Shown: positions 1-10,235, counted from the first letter of the stretch. The stretch: DNA of 64,000 nucleotides from CBDDCQ01 sp965226285 (GCA_965226285.1 CBDDCQ010000005.1:806001-870000); one strand, 5' to 3'. Notes: a model not told the origin generated them from the letters alone. Made by a program: numbers and translations.

Positions 1-400
1 TAAAATGCCAATTTCCTCTACCTCCTGCACCGCCCTGCAATAGAATGTGGGTTTCATTATGAGCTTCTACTTCAAATAATACCTCTGTTGTTTCAGCATC
101 TTTAGCCACTGTACCCAAAGGTACTTCCAGTATCAAATCGGCACCATCAGCACCCTGCGACCTACTGGCACCTCCATCTTTCCCATGTTTGGCTTTTACA
201 TGTTTTTTGTATCTGAACTCTAATAATGTCCAAAGGTTTTTATTTCCTTTGAGTATAATATGACCTCCTCGTCCTCCATCTCCCCCATCAGGTCCTCCCT
301 TAGAGGTCATTCTATCTCTATGCAAATGTACAGAACCTGCACCTCCATTACCCGAAGTACAGTGTATTTTTACATAATCTACAAAATTAGAATCACCCAT
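1..400 (-). CDS. obgE: GTPase Obg (N-terminal part, cut by window edge)
   Basis: Partial gene; only the first 133 codons lie in the window. Translation from the ATG at 400 begins MGDSNFVDYVKIHC and shows the glycine-rich Obg fold, with segments such as GGPDGGDGGRGGH and GADGADLILEVPLGT. The GTPase domain lies beyond the left edge. Obg is an essential ribosome-associated GTPase acting in large-subunit maturation and stress control. It starts only 11 bp after the adk stop, so the two are probably co-transcribed. Identification rests on the very characteristic N-terminal domain. Confidence 0.93.
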   Translation of the reverse strand, partial: MGDSNFVDYVKIHCTSGNGGAGSVHLHRDRMTSKGGPDGGDGGRGGHIILKGNKNLWTLLEFRYKKHVKAKHGKDGGASRSQGADGADLILEVPLGTVAKDAETTEVLFEVEAHNETHILLQGGAGGRGNWHF

Positions 401-411
401 AACCAAATATA

Positions 412-999
412 CTACCTTACCAATACCTTATCGTCTATTACACTACATATTCTATTGGTAATCTCTTCTATAGTACCTATTCCATCAATGGAAATACACT
501 TATCTTGCTTATTATAAAAGTCTTTTAGTATTGCTGTTTTATCATAATACTGCTTGATTCTATTCCTTATGATTTCTTCATCTGTATCATCTGTTCTACC
601 GCTAGCAGCTCCTCTACCTACAAGTCTCTCTACCAATACCTCATCTTCCACCTCGAGTGAAATCATAGCTGTAATTTCCAATGATTTAGATTGTAAAAAT
701 TCATCTAAGACTCTGGCTTGTTTTACCGTTCTAGGAAATCCATCAAATATAAATCCATTTTTTCCTTCTCCCTTACTCTGCACTACATCTTTCAGCATAG
801 ATATGGTTACCTCATCAGGTACTAATTCACCTTTATCCATATAATTCTTTGCCAAATTTCCAAGTTCGGTTTGATTCTTAATATTATATCTGAATACATC
901 TCCAGTAGAAATATGATACAAATTATACTTATCTAATATTCTTGCCGCTTGAGTTCCTTTACCTGCACCAGGTCCTCCAAACAAAACCAAATTTAACAT
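412..999 (-). CDS. adk: Adenylate kinase
   Basis: Cytosolic enzyme interconverting ATP + AMP and 2 ADP. The 195-residue protein has the P-loop GGPGAGKGT at residues 8-16, the AMP-site signature FIFDGFPRT in the middle and a TDDTDEEIIRNRIKQY segment following the lid. The lid is short (GRGAASGRTDD) without the four-cysteine zinc site, making it a short-form enzyme. It lies between the esterase gene and obgE, all on the minus strand with gaps of 11-15 bp, which suggests one operon led by guaB. Confidence 0.97.
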   Translation of the reverse strand: MLNLVLFGGPGAGKGTQAARILDKYNLYHISTGDVFRYNIKNQTELGNLAKNYMDKGELVPDEVTISMLKDVVQSKGEGKNGFIFDGFPRTVKQARVLDEFLQSKSLEITAMISLEVEDEVLVERLVGRGAASGRTDDTDEEIIRNRIKQYYDKTAILKDFYNKQDKCISIDGIGTIEEITNRICSVIDDKVLVR

Positions 1000-1014
1000 C
1001 TATTCTCGTAATTT

Positions 1015-1650
1015 TTAATCTATTTTTTTTATCCAATTAAGCATATCTCTAAAACACTCTGGATTAATATTGTGCTCCATTTGATATTCTTTATAAGAAT
1101 GAACTATATGTTTTTCTTTCAATATAATAGGAATCTGTCTTGCTAATTGTATGGGTATTACTCCATCATTCACACCATGAGCGGCAAATACACTTATATT
1201 TTTATACTCTGGTTTTTCTCCCTTGAGAACAAACTCAGGCAATACATACCCACTCAAAGTAATCATATAATTCACCTTATGAGGATATTTAAACGCTATA
1301 CCATAACTCAATATTGCCCCTTGACTAAAGCCTAAAAGGACTACCTTATTTTCATCTAGTTCATACTTTTGTAGCACTTCATCTATAAAAGCTACTACAC
1401 TATCTCTAGATTTTTCCGCTTGTGACACATCTGTAAATTTTTCACCATTATCAAAATTGATATGATACCACGCATATCCTCCCCAAGGTAAATCAATAGG
1501 TGCTTGGATACTTATAATACAATACTTTTTGGGTAACTCATCAGCAAAAGAAAATAAATCATGTCTATCGCTCCCATATCCGTGTATCATAAAAATCACA
1601 GGAGGCTTACTCTGTACCTGTTTTCTGGGTTTTAATATTTCATATTCCAT
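1015..1650 (-). CDS. Alpha/beta hydrolase, phospholipase/carboxylesterase family
   Basis: A 211-residue serine hydrolase. The nucleophile elbow GFSQG is at residues 107-111 (Ser109), an acid in GVNDGVIP near residue 162 and a histidine in QMEHNI near residue 193 complete a plausible triad. The early HGYGSD segment would form the oxyanion hole. There is no signal peptide, so it is cytosolic. The family covers carboxylesterases and acyl-protein thioesterase-like enzymes; the substrate cannot be read from sequence. It sits 3 bp after guaB and 15 bp before adk in the same orientation. Confidence 0.85.
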   Translation of the reverse strand: MEYEILKPRKQVQSKPPVIFMIHGYGSDRHDLFSFADELPKKYCIISIQAPIDLPWGGYAWYHINFDNGEKFTDVSQAEKSRDSVVAFIDEVLQKYELDENKVVLLGFSQGAILSYGIAFKYPHKVNYMITLSGYVLPEFVLKGEKPEYKNISVFAAHGVNDGVIPIQLARQIPIILKEKHIVHSYKEYQMEHNINPECFRDMLNWIKKID

Positions 1651-1653
1651 AGC

Positions 1654-3123
1654 CTACCTAGAATAATTTGGTGCTTCCTTGGTGATGGTAACACCACGAG
1701 GATGACTCTCATTGATACCCGATGCTGTAATTTTTACAAATTTACCTTTTTCTTTTAAAGCCTGTATATCCTCTGCACCACAGTATCCCATACCCGCTTT
1801 GAGTCCTCCTATAAACTGATGCATAGTTTCTTGCAACTCCCCTTTATAAGGAACTCTACCCACAATACCTTCAGGTACTAACTTTTCCACATCGTCTTCT
1901 ACATCTTGAAAATATCTATCTTTCGATCCTTTTTTCATCGCCTCTATAGATCCCATGCCTCTATAAGTCTTAAACTTTCTTCCTTCGTATATCACCATTT
2001 CTCCTGGTGACTCCTTAGTTCCCGCTAATAGAGACCCCAGCATAATACTATCTGCTCCAGCAGCTATAGCTTTGGGTATATCCCCTGTATAGCGTATTCC
2101 TCCATCGGCAATTACAGGTACTCCTGAATCTTTTATAGCCTCTGCTACTTCCATGACAGCTGAAAGTTGGGGATAACCTACTCCCGCTACCACACGAGTA
2201 GTACATATAGACCCCGGACCTATACCCACCTTTACAGCATCAGCACCTGCCTCTACCAAATACTCTGCAGCCTGACCCGTAGCAATATTCCCAACTACTA
2301 TATCTAAATTACTATATTTCACTTTTATCTCTTTGAGTATATCTACTACTCGTTTGGTATGCCCATGAGCCGTATCTATAACAATTACATCTACTCCAAC
2401 TTCTACCAGTACTGCTACTCTATCAATAGTGTCGTGAGTAACACCCACCGCAGCAGCTACCCTTAATCTCCCGTGTTTATCTTTATTAGAGTTAGGATTA
2501 GTTTCTAATTTTACTATATCTCTAAAAGTAATTAAACCTATTAACTCATTATTTTTATTTATTACTGGTAGTTTCTCTATTTTGTATTCTCGCAATATGA
2601 TTTTTGCATCTTTTAACGAAGTATTTTCAGAGGTAGTAACTAAATTTTCTTTGGTCATTACCTCTACTATAGGTTTATTTGCATCTTTCTCAAACCTCAA
2701 ATCTCTATTGGTTACAATACCTACTAATTTACGACGGGAATCTAGTACAGGAATTCCCCCTATTTTATGCTTATACATTAAACCTTTGGCATCTGAAACA
2801 GTATTTGCATCAGAAACTGTAACTGGCTCTAATATTATTCCTGCTTCAAATCGCTTTACTTTTTTCACCTCATTGGCTTGTTGCTGAATAGTCATGTTCT
2901 TGTGCAATACTCCTATACCCCCCTCCCTAGCCATAGCAATAGACATTTGAGATTCTGTAACCGTATCCATAGCAGCAGATATAATAGGAATATTTAGTGC
3001 TATGTTTTTAGTAAATTTAGTTACAGTATTTACTTGATATGGTAGTACCTGTGAATAAGCGGGAACTAAGAGTACATCATCGTAAGTTAAACCCTCACCT
3101 ACGATTTTATTTAGAGACATCAT
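1654..3123 (-). CDS. guaB: Inosine-5'-monophosphate dehydrogenase
   Basis: Catalyses NAD-dependent oxidation of IMP to XMP, the committed step of GMP synthesis. The 489-residue protein has the N-terminal barrel start (EGLTYDDVLLVPAYS), two CBS domains at about 95-210, the catalytic loop GPGSICTTR with Cys near residue 306, and the flap segment containing KTYRGMGSIEAM. The start is written MM; the second Met (MSLNK) is equally possible. A -7 promoter element lies 32 bp upstream, and this is probably the first gene of the guaB-esterase-adk-obgE run. Confidence 0.97.
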   Translation of the reverse strand: MMSLNKIVGEGLTYDDVLLVPAYSQVLPYQVNTVTKFTKNIALNIPIISAAMDTVTESQMSIAMAREGGIGVLHKNMTIQQQANEVKKVKRFEAGIILEPVTVSDANTVSDAKGLMYKHKIGGIPVLDSRRKLVGIVTNRDLRFEKDANKPIVEVMTKENLVTTSENTSLKDAKIILREYKIEKLPVINKNNELIGLITFRDIVKLETNPNSNKDKHGRLRVAAAVGVTHDTIDRVAVLVEVGVDVIVIDTAHGHTKRVVDILKEIKVKYSNLDIVVGNIATGQAAEYLVEAGADAVKVGIGPGSICTTRVVAGVGYPQLSAVMEVAEAIKDSGVPVIADGGIRYTGDIPKAIAAGADSIMLGSLLAGTKESPGEMVIYEGRKFKTYRGMGSIEAMKKGSKDRYFQDVEDDVEKLVPEGIVGRVPYKGELQETMHQFIGGLKAGMGYCGAEDIQALKEKGKFVKITASGINESHPRGVTITKEAPNYSR

Positions 3124-3154
3124 TGCAATTTTAATATTATAATTTAATTGCGCG

Positions 3155-3162
3155 CAAATTTA
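3155..3162 (-). promoter_or_regulatory. Putative -7 promoter element of guaB
   Basis: Reads TAAATTTG on the minus strand, matching the Bacteroidota -7 consensus TAnnTTTG, 32 bp before the guaB ATG. I could not see a good TTG -33 element at the usual spacing, so this is a one-box match in AT-rich DNA. Confidence 0.4.
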
Positions 3163-3239
3163 CATTTTATTTTTGAATGTACGATTTACTAATTATACTG
3201 AGTAAAGTTAAGCATAAAAGAATACTCACAATTATACGC

Positions 3240-4493
3240 CTACACTAAAAAGTCAAATAAAATAGGCTTATCATTGAGATATTCACCAAAGAAATTATGC
3301 TGCTTCATTCTATCTACTAGAGGAGCCAAATCATCCGAAGATTTTAATTCAATACCTACGACTGCAGTACCCATTTCACGACTTACCTTTTTGGTATATT
3401 CAAAGTGAGTAATATCATCATTAGGTCCCAAAATATTTACTACAAAATCTCTCAAAGATCCAGGGCGTTGTGGGAATTTTAGAATAAAATAATGTTTCAA
3501 GTTAGAATAAAGCAATGCTCTTTCCTTAATTTCAGGAGTACGAATAATATCGTTATTACTACCACTTACTACACATACTACATTTTTTCCTTTAATATCA
3601 TTTGTAAAAAAATCTAATGCTGAGATACTCAAGGCTCCTGCAGGCTCTACCACCATAGCATCTTTATTATACAAATCCAAAATAGTACGACATATTTTAC
3701 CTTCGGGCACTACAATTATATTATCTATATTCTGCTTACAGATATTAAATGTTCTATCTGCCACACATTTTACAGCTGCACCATCTACAAATTTATCTAT
3801 CTTTTTCAGTTCTACTATCTCACCTTTTTCAATAGACTCCAACATCGAAGGTGCTCCAGCAGGCTCTACTCCTATAATTTTTGTATTAGGAGAATACCCT
3901 TTAAATACAGTTGATAAACCTGAAGCTAACCCCCCTCCCCCTATTGGAACAAAAACATAATCAATAGAATATTGGGCTTGTTCTAATATTTCTAAGCCTA
4001 CAGTTCCCTGTCCCTCAATTACTTTTTCATCGTTAAAAGGATGTATAAATGCTTTATTCATTCGCTTACATTCTTGCATAGCTGCATAGTAGGAATCATC
4101 AAAGGTATCGCCTTCTAACACAATCTCTACGTACTCCTGACCAAACATTTTTACCTGCTGTATCTTTTGCTTAGGTGTAGGTGCAGGCATATATATAGTT
4201 CCTTTAGCCTTGAGCAATTTACAAGAGAGTGCCACACCTTGAGCATGGTTACCCGCACTGGCACATACTATACCTTTATGAATCTGATCATCTGAAAGAG
4301 AATACATTCTATTGTAAGCTCCCCTAATCTTATACGAACGAACTACCTGTAAATCCTCTCTTTTGAATAAAATATTACTATCCAAATGCTTAGAATAAGA
4401 TAAGTTTTTCATCAAGGGAGTTATATTGATAACTCCTTTTAACCCCTTAGCAGCAGATTTAATATCCTCAATCTTTGGATAATAATTAGACAT
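3240..4493 (-). CDS. ilvA: Threonine dehydratase (threonine ammonia-lyase), biosynthetic
   Basis: Deaminates threonine to 2-oxobutanoate, the first isoleucine-specific step. The PLP-binding lysine is in SYKIRGAYN and the phosphate-binding loop is GGGGLASG. The C-terminal ~85 residues (HYFILKFPQRPGSLRDFV onward) form a single ACT-like regulatory domain, as in short IlvA enzymes. The frame opens at 4520 and would overlap ilvC by 17 bp; I prefer the Met at 4493 (MSNYYPK), which leaves a 10-bp gap and matches the usual N-terminus. Last gene of the ilvDBNCA operon; expected to be feedback-inhibited by isoleucine. Confidence 0.95.
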   Translation of the reverse strand: MSNYYPKIEDIKSAAKGLKGVINITPLMKNLSYSKHLDSNILFKREDLQVVRSYKIRGAYNRMYSLSDDQIHKGIVCASAGNHAQGVALSCKLLKAKGTIYMPAPTPKQKIQQVKMFGQEYVEIVLEGDTFDDSYYAAMQECKRMNKAFIHPFNDEKVIEGQGTVGLEILEQAQYSIDYVFVPIGGGGLASGLSTVFKGYSPNTKIIGVEPAGAPSMLESIEKGEIVELKKIDKFVDGAAVKCVADRTFNICKQNIDNIIVVPEGKICRTILDLYNKDAMVVEPAGALSISALDFFTNDIKGKNVVCVVSGSNNDIIRTPEIKERALLYSNLKHYFILKFPQRPGSLRDFVVNILGPNDDITHFEYTKKVSREMGTAVVGIELKSSDDLAPLVDRMKQHNFFGEYLNDKPILFDFLV

Positions 4494-4503
4494 TTTTATC
4501 TTC

Positions 4504-5982
4504 TTATCTTCTAGTTTCAATAGCTGTCATTGCTGTCATTGCACTCCTAAGCTCTTTCCCTATTACTTCAATAGGGTGATTTCTTATTACTTCATTTACC
4601 TCGATAAGATCTCGATTATCTACTGTATTATCCTTTGAAAAAGGTTTACCAATTACATTGACATCTATCTTATTCATAAACTCTTTAAGCATAGGTTTAC
4701 AAGCGTGATCGAATAAATAACAACCATACTCAGCAGTATCAGAGATGATTCTATTCATTTCATACAATTTCTTTCTCGCTACAGTATTGGCTATTAGAGG
4801 TAGTTCATGTAAAGATTCATAATATGCTGATTCTTGCTTAATTCCCCAATCTATCATAGTTTCAAAAGCCAATTCTACACCCGCTCTGATGAATGCAACC
4901 ATCAAAACACCATTATCAAAATACTCTTGTAATCCTATAGGTACTGCAATCGGATCTGTTTTCTCAAAGGAGGTTTCTGCCGTTTGAGCTCTCCATTTTA
5001 GCAAATTCACATCATCATTTGCCCAATCTTGAATCATACCCTTAGAAAATTCTCCACTGATAATATCGTTTATATGCTTTTCAAATAGAGGCTTCATAAT
5101 GGTTTTCAACTCTTCAGATAATCTAAAGGCTTCTATTTTAGAAGTGTTATTGAGTCTATCCATCATATTGGTAAGGCCACCTTGTTTGAGGGATTCAGTG
5201 ATTACCTCCCAACCGTATTGAATTAATTTAGCTGCATAACCTTGATCTACACCCTTTTCTATCATTTTATCAAAAAGGAGAATAGAAGCAGTTTGCAACA
5301 CACCACATAAAATAGTCTGTTCTCCCATCAAGTCGCTCTTGACCTCTGCTACAAAAGAAGATTCCAATACTCCTGCCCTATCTCCACCTGTGGCTACTGC
5401 ATACGCTTTAGCCTGCTCTAACCCCTTCCCTTCTGGGTCATTTTCAGGGTGTACAGCTATGAGGGTAGGCACGCCAAAACCTCGTTTATACTCTTCTCTC
5501 ACCTCTGAACCCGGGCACTTTGGAGCTACCATAATTACAGTAATATCCTTTCTTATTTGTTGCCCTTGCTCTACGATATTGAACCCATGAGAATATGACA
5601 ATGTTGCACTTTTTTTCATAAGAGGCATTACTGCATTTATAACACTCGAATGTTGTTTATCAGGTGTCAAGTTTAAAACTACATCAGCTTCTGGAATCAA
5701 TTGATTATAATCGCCTACCTGAAAACCATTTGAAATAGCATCCTTATAAGACTGTCTTTGTTGCTCAATAGATTCTCTCCTTAAAGCATAAGATATATCG
5801 AGTCCAGAATCCCTCATATTTAATCCCTGATTGAGCCCCTGTGCACCACAACCTACAATTACAATTTTTTTATCTTTTAGTGCCTCAACTCCATTTTCAA
5901 ACTCCGAAGTATCCATAAATCTACATTTAGACAACTGTTTGAGTTTGCCTCCTAGCGATAATGTGTTAAAATAATTTGACAT
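4504..5982 (-). CDS. ilvC: Ketol-acid reductoisomerase, class II (long form)
   Basis: NADPH-dependent isomeroreduction of acetolactate and acetohydroxybutyrate in valine/isoleucine synthesis. The 492-residue length and duplicated C-terminal knotted domain mark the long, E. coli-like class II enzyme rather than the ~330-residue class I. The Rossmann motif GCGAQGLNQG is near residue 45 and is followed by YALRRES, whose arginines fit NADPH preference. Magnesium-binding acidic residues lie in the VKSDLMGEQTILCG segment. It sits 21 bp after ilvN within the operon. Confidence 0.97.
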   Translation of the reverse strand: MSNYFNTLSLGGKLKQLSKCRFMDTSEFENGVEALKDKKIVIVGCGAQGLNQGLNMRDSGLDISYALRRESIEQQRQSYKDAISNGFQVGDYNQLIPEADVVLNLTPDKQHSSVINAVMPLMKKSATLSYSHGFNIVEQGQQIRKDITVIMVAPKCPGSEVREEYKRGFGVPTLIAVHPENDPEGKGLEQAKAYAVATGGDRAGVLESSFVAEVKSDLMGEQTILCGVLQTASILLFDKMIEKGVDQGYAAKLIQYGWEVITESLKQGGLTNMMDRLNNTSKIEAFRLSEELKTIMKPLFEKHINDIISGEFSKGMIQDWANDDVNLLKWRAQTAETSFEKTDPIAVPIGLQEYFDNGVLMVAFIRAGVELAFETMIDWGIKQESAYYESLHELPLIANTVARKKLYEMNRIISDTAEYGCYLFDHACKPMLKEFMNKIDVNVIGKPFSKDNTVDNRDLIEVNEVIRNHPIEVIGKELRSAMTAMTAIETRR

Positions 5983-6003
5983 CGTTACAATATTTATTTA
6001 AAA

Positions 6004-6534
6004 TTAGTTCTTTAGCTCATTATTGAGTATTTCTGTTATTTTCATTTTCTGCTTGGTAACGGCAATTCTGGCCGAACGTACAAATTGCATTATACCAAAA
6101 GGAGATAATTTTTTATACAATTGCTCTATTTCTTCTCTTCTACCAGATTTTTCCAAAACAAAAAAAGACTTATTTACGGTAACAACTTTGGTGCCTTCCT
6201 TTATAACATTCTGAATTTGACGTTTATCGAATAATAGATCTGTTTTGATCTTGAATAAGCAAGATTCTTGATAAATTGTTTCTTCATCAGTATGATAATA
6301 AGCCTTGATAACTTCTACTTGCCGTTCAATTTGTCCAATAATTTTTTTGATTTGATCTTGACCAATACTAACCAAAATAGTAAAACGAAAAACGCCTTCT
6401 ATCTCTGAAACAGAACTATTTATACTCTCAATACTAATCTTTCTACGCTGAAAAATTGCGGAGATTCTGTTTAAAAGACCTACACTATTTTCAGTATAAA
6501 TAGATATTGTATATATTTTATTTTGCTTTTCCAT
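6004..6534 (-). CDS. ilvN: Acetolactate synthase small (regulatory) subunit
   Basis: Regulatory partner of IlvB. Residues 6-80 form the ACT domain (YTISIYTENSVGLLNRISAI), followed by the C-terminal domain found in long small subunits (176 aa). The ACT domain normally binds valine and mediates feedback inhibition of the holoenzyme. The gene begins 6 bp after ilvB, a tight arrangement suited to equal production of the two subunits. Confidence 0.95.
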   Translation of the reverse strand: MEKQNKIYTISIYTENSVGLLNRISAIFQRRKISIESINSSVSEIEGVFRFTILVSIGQDQIKKIIGQIERQVEVIKAYYHTDEETIYQESCLFKIKTDLLFDKRQIQNVIKEGTKVVTVNKSFFVLEKSGRREEIEQLYKKLSPFGIMQFVRSARIAVTKQKMKITEILNNELKN

Positions 6535-6540
6535 AACTTA

Positions 6541-8235
6541 TTAACTTAATCTTACATCTGAAACTGAAGCCCCTGTAGGAACCATTGGGAATACATTATC
6601 TTCTTTTTCTACGCATACCTCTAACAAATAAGCTTCTTGACTTTTTATCATTTCTTCCACAGCACTTGGCAAATCCTTACGCTTTGTCACTCGTTTTGCC
6701 TTGATATAATAACTATCTGCAATACCTATAAAATTAGGATTAACCATCTCAGTAGAAGCATATCGCTTGTCAAAGAACAACTGTTGCCATTGGCGTACCA
6801 TACCCAAAAACTCATTGTTGAGTATCACAATTTTCACGGGTACTTTAGATTGGAATATAGTACCTAACTCTTGTATGGTCATCTGAAAACCACCATCTCC
6901 TATCACAGCGACTACTTCTCTGGTAGGAGCAGCCATTTTAGCCCCTATAGCAGCAGGAAGAGCAAAACCCATAGTACCTAAACCTCCTGAAGTAATATTA
7001 CTTCGAGTTTGATTGAACTTGGCATATCTACAAGCTACCATCTGATGCTGTCCTACATCCGTTACTATAGCTGCCATACCGCCACTTTGAGTATTGATTT
7101 CTTCTACTACCTCACCCATAGTTAAACCCTCTTTGGTAGGGTTCAACTCACCTTTGATAACCTCTTTGAACTCTACATCGTATAAATCCTTAAATTCTTG
7201 TATCCATTGTTGATGATCATTTTCTTTTATCAAGGGTAATAGTTGCTTCAAACTCTCTTTAGCATCTCCAAGTATTGCTACATCTGTCTTTATATTTTTA
7301 TCAATTTCAGCGGGATCTATCTCAAAGTGAATAATTTTAGCTTGAGTAGCATACTCACTCAAATTTCCCGTTACTCTATCATCAAATCGCATTCCTATAG
7401 CAATGAGCACATCGCATTCATTAGTCAATTTATTAGGTGCATAGTTGCCGTGCATCCCTACCATTCCTACATTCAAAGGGTGAGAATTAGGTATCGCAGA
7501 AGCTCCTAATATTGTCCAAGCAGCAGGAATTTGAGCTTTTTCTATCAAACTCTTGAGTTGTTCTTCTGCTCCACTCAATATCACACCTTGACCCCAAACT
7601 ATAAATGGTTTTTGAGCTGAATTTATCAATTTAGCAGCCTTAGCTATCTTAGTAGAGTCTGTTTGGAGTATAGGTTTATAACTCCTAACATGCTTACATT
7701 TTTGATAAGAAAAATTAACCTCTTCAAATTGTGCATCTTTAGTAATATCTATAAGTACAGGTCCCGGCCGTCCACTCTTAGCTATATAAAACGCCTTTGC
7801 TATAATCTGGGATATCTCGGATGCTTTAGTAATCTGATAATTCCATTTGGTTACAGGGGTAGATATACCTACTATATCTGTTTCTTGAAAAGCATCGCTA
7901 CCCAGTAAATGTGATGCTACCTGTCCTGTAATACATACCATAGGCGTAGAATCTATTTGTGCATCTGCTATACCTGTGATTAAATTAGTAGCTCCAGGTC
8001 CGGATGTAGCTGTTACCACACCTATCTTACCAGAGATACGGGCATATCCTTGAGCTGCGTGTGTAGCCCCTTGCTCATGCCTTGTAAGCACATGATGTAT
8101 TTTATCTTGATATTTGAACAATTCATCATAAATAGGCATAATAGCTCCACCGGGATACCCATAAATAATATCTATTCCCTCTTCTATTAAACATCTTATT
8201 ACCGCCTCACTACCTGTTATTAAATCTTCACTCAT
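6541..8235 (-). CDS. ilvB: Acetolactate synthase large (catalytic) subunit
   Basis: Thiamine-diphosphate enzyme condensing pyruvate with pyruvate or 2-oxobutanoate. The 564-residue protein has the three ThDP-enzyme domains: the N-terminal catalytic glutamate in YGYPGGAIMPIYDEL...RHEQGA, the central FAD-binding region, and the C-terminal ThDP motif beginning GDGGFQMTIQEL and ending around NNEFLGMVRQWQ. It is the second gene of the operon, 35 bp after ilvD. Confidence 0.97.
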   Translation of the reverse strand: MSEDLITGSEAVIRCLIEEGIDIIYGYPGGAIMPIYDELFKYQDKIHHVLTRHEQGATHAAQGYARISGKIGVVTATSGPGATNLITGIADAQIDSTPMVCITGQVASHLLGSDAFQETDIVGISTPVTKWNYQITKASEISQIIAKAFYIAKSGRPGPVLIDITKDAQFEEVNFSYQKCKHVRSYKPILQTDSTKIAKAAKLINSAQKPFIVWGQGVILSGAEEQLKSLIEKAQIPAAWTILGASAIPNSHPLNVGMVGMHGNYAPNKLTNECDVLIAIGMRFDDRVTGNLSEYATQAKIIHFEIDPAEIDKNIKTDVAILGDAKESLKQLLPLIKENDHQQWIQEFKDLYDVEFKEVIKGELNPTKEGLTMGEVVEEINTQSGGMAAIVTDVGQHQMVACRYAKFNQTRSNITSGGLGTMGFALPAAIGAKMAAPTREVVAVIGDGGFQMTIQELGTIFQSKVPVKIVILNNEFLGMVRQWQQLFFDKRYASTEMVNPNFIGIADSYYIKAKRVTKRKDLPSAVEEMIKSQEAYLLEVCVEKEDNVFPMVPTGASVSDVRLS

Positions 8236-8270
8236 AATAGCTTTAATTCTTTAAATTAATTTCTTGCAAA

Positions 8271-9947
8271 TTAAAATTCATCCGTTACACACCCTTTAGA
8301 TGCGGAAGATACTGTATATGCATATTTATAAAGTATTCCCCTTTCAACTTTTAATTTAGGAGCTTTCCACCTTTTCTTACGCCTTTGTAATTCCTCATTA
8401 GTAAGCTCTACATCTATACGATTGGTTCGAGCATCTATAGTAATGGTATCACCATCTTGAACCAGTGCTATTGTACCTCCTTTCTGTGCCTCGGGCGTAA
8501 TATGTCCTACTACAAAACCATGAGTACCTCCAGAGAATCTTCCATCAGTTATTAAAGCTACATCATTTCCTAGCCCTGCCCCCATAATAGCTGCAGTGGG
8601 TTTGAGCATTTCAGGCATACCCGGTCCACCTCTAGGTCCCTCATAACGGATAACTACCACATCTCCTTTTTTTACTTTACCTACTCCTATTCCCTGATTA
8701 GCTTTATATTCACTATCAAATACCTTAGCCTTGCCAATAAATTTCAACCCTTCCTTACCTGTTATCTTAGCCACACTACCTTCAGTTGCCAAATTGCCAT
8801 ATAATATCTGTAAATGTCCCGAAGGTTTAATAGGTTCATATATAGGTTTAATGACATCCTGTTCTTCAGGTAAACATTTAACATTTTTAAGATTTTCTGC
8901 TAAAGTTTTTCCTGTTACGGTAAGGCAATTACCGTGTAGTAAACCTTTGTTAAGTAAATATTTTAAGACTGCTGGTATTCCTCCTATAGCATGCAGATCT
9001 TCCATCAGGTATTTTCCACTGGGCTTTAAATTTGCCAAAAAAGGAGTAGTATCGCTAATATTTTGAAAATCTCGAAGCATAAAATCTATCTTTGCTGCTC
9101 TAGCTATAGCTAAAAAATGTAATACCGCATTGGTAGATCCTCCCAGAATAGTTACCAACCTAATCGCATTTTCCAATGATCTTCGATTAATAATATCAGA
9201 AGGTTTGATATCCTTTTCAAGCAAATTACGCATAGCTATACCAGCTTGTATAGTTTCTTCTTTTTTTTCTTGACTTATTGCTGGGTTAGATGAATTATAA
9301 GGCAAAGTCATCCCCAAAGCTTCTATAGCCGATGCCATAGTATTAGCTGTGTACATTCCTCCACAAGCACCTGCACCAGGGCAAGCATTTTCAACCACTG
9401 CCTGATATTCTTTCTCCGTCATAGTACCTGCAACTTTACTTCCCCAAGCCTCAAAAGCTGAAACTATATCCAACTTCTTTCCATTATGGCAACCCGATTC
9501 TATAGTTCCTCCATATACTAAAATAGAAGGTCTATTTAATCTAATCATCGCCATGAGTGCACCAGGCATATTCTTATCACAACCTACTACTGTAATAAGT
9601 CCGTCATAACTCATTCCTTGAACTACTGTCTCCATAGAATCAGCTATAATATCACGAGAGGGAAGAGAATATCGCATTCCAGAAGTACCCATAGAAATTC
9701 CATCACTTACTCCTATCGTATTAAAAATAAGACCTATTATACCTACATCTTGAATTCCTTCTTTAGATAATTTGGCTAGATCATTTAAGTGCATATTACA
9801 AGGGTTGCCCTCATAGCCCGTACTAGCAATCCCAACAATAGGTTTATCAAAATCTTCTTTTTTTAAACCTATGGCGTGCAACATCGCCTGTGCTGCTGGT
9901 TGTGTCGGGTCACTGGTAACCGTCTTGCTATACTTATTGAGTTTCAT
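8271..9947 (-). CDS. ilvD: Dihydroxy-acid dehydratase
   Basis: Iron-sulfur enzyme dehydrating the dihydroxy acids to the 2-oxo precursors of valine and isoleucine. Cluster cysteines are visible in GCDKNMPG (near residue 116) and CPGAGACGGMY (near residue 189), and the C-terminal SGGTHGFVVGH segment is typical. The 558-residue length is normal. It is the first gene of ilvDBNCA. I found no leader peptide or attenuator-like hairpin ahead of it and no convincing two-box promoter. Confidence 0.97.
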   Translation of the reverse strand: MKLNKYSKTVTSDPTQPAAQAMLHAIGLKKEDFDKPIVGIASTGYEGNPCNMHLNDLAKLSKEGIQDVGIIGLIFNTIGVSDGISMGTSGMRYSLPSRDIIADSMETVVQGMSYDGLITVVGCDKNMPGALMAMIRLNRPSILVYGGTIESGCHNGKKLDIVSAFEAWGSKVAGTMTEKEYQAVVENACPGAGACGGMYTANTMASAIEALGMTLPYNSSNPAISQEKKEETIQAGIAMRNLLEKDIKPSDIINRRSLENAIRLVTILGGSTNAVLHFLAIARAAKIDFMLRDFQNISDTTPFLANLKPSGKYLMEDLHAIGGIPAVLKYLLNKGLLHGNCLTVTGKTLAENLKNVKCLPEEQDVIKPIYEPIKPSGHLQILYGNLATEGSVAKITGKEGLKFIGKAKVFDSEYKANQGIGVGKVKKGDVVVIRYEGPRGGPGMPEMLKPTAAIMGAGLGNDVALITDGRFSGGTHGFVVGHITPEAQKGGTIALVQDGDTITIDARTNRIDVELTNEELQRRKKRWKAPKLKVERGILYKYAYTVSSASKGCVTDEF

Positions 9948-10235
9948 CTATGCTTATTTTTTAAGTGTATCAATATTAATTTTTATCATCCAAAATTTAA
10001 GCAGGCTAATTTATAAACTTATTTTATATTTTACAAAATATTATTTTGAACTCAAATAAGTAAAATCTAGGAAACGTTTATCGTAACAGCACATTGCAAA
10101 AATCAATTCATTCTATTGTCTATTTTCTTCAAATACTCTATCTTATTCTTTACAAACTTTAAGTTTGTTATTATGTTAAAATGGGAATGAAAATAGTTAT
10201 TTTTTTCATATTACAAATATTTTTCTTAAAAAGTT
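9948..10235. other. Gene-free stretch upstream of ilvD
   Basis: No coding frame is supported here. It should contain the ilv operon promoter on the minus strand, but no clean TAnnTTTG element was found. A 17-nt perfect inverted repeat (ACAAACTT, T, AAGTTTGT) lies at 10152-10168; it is not followed by a long T-run on either strand, so it may be an operator or a chance palindrome. Confidence 0.4.

Noticed and set aside
9948..10235. Attenuator/leader peptide for the ilv operon
   Set aside because: No short frame rich in Ile/Val/Leu codons and no alternative hairpins were found ahead of ilvD.
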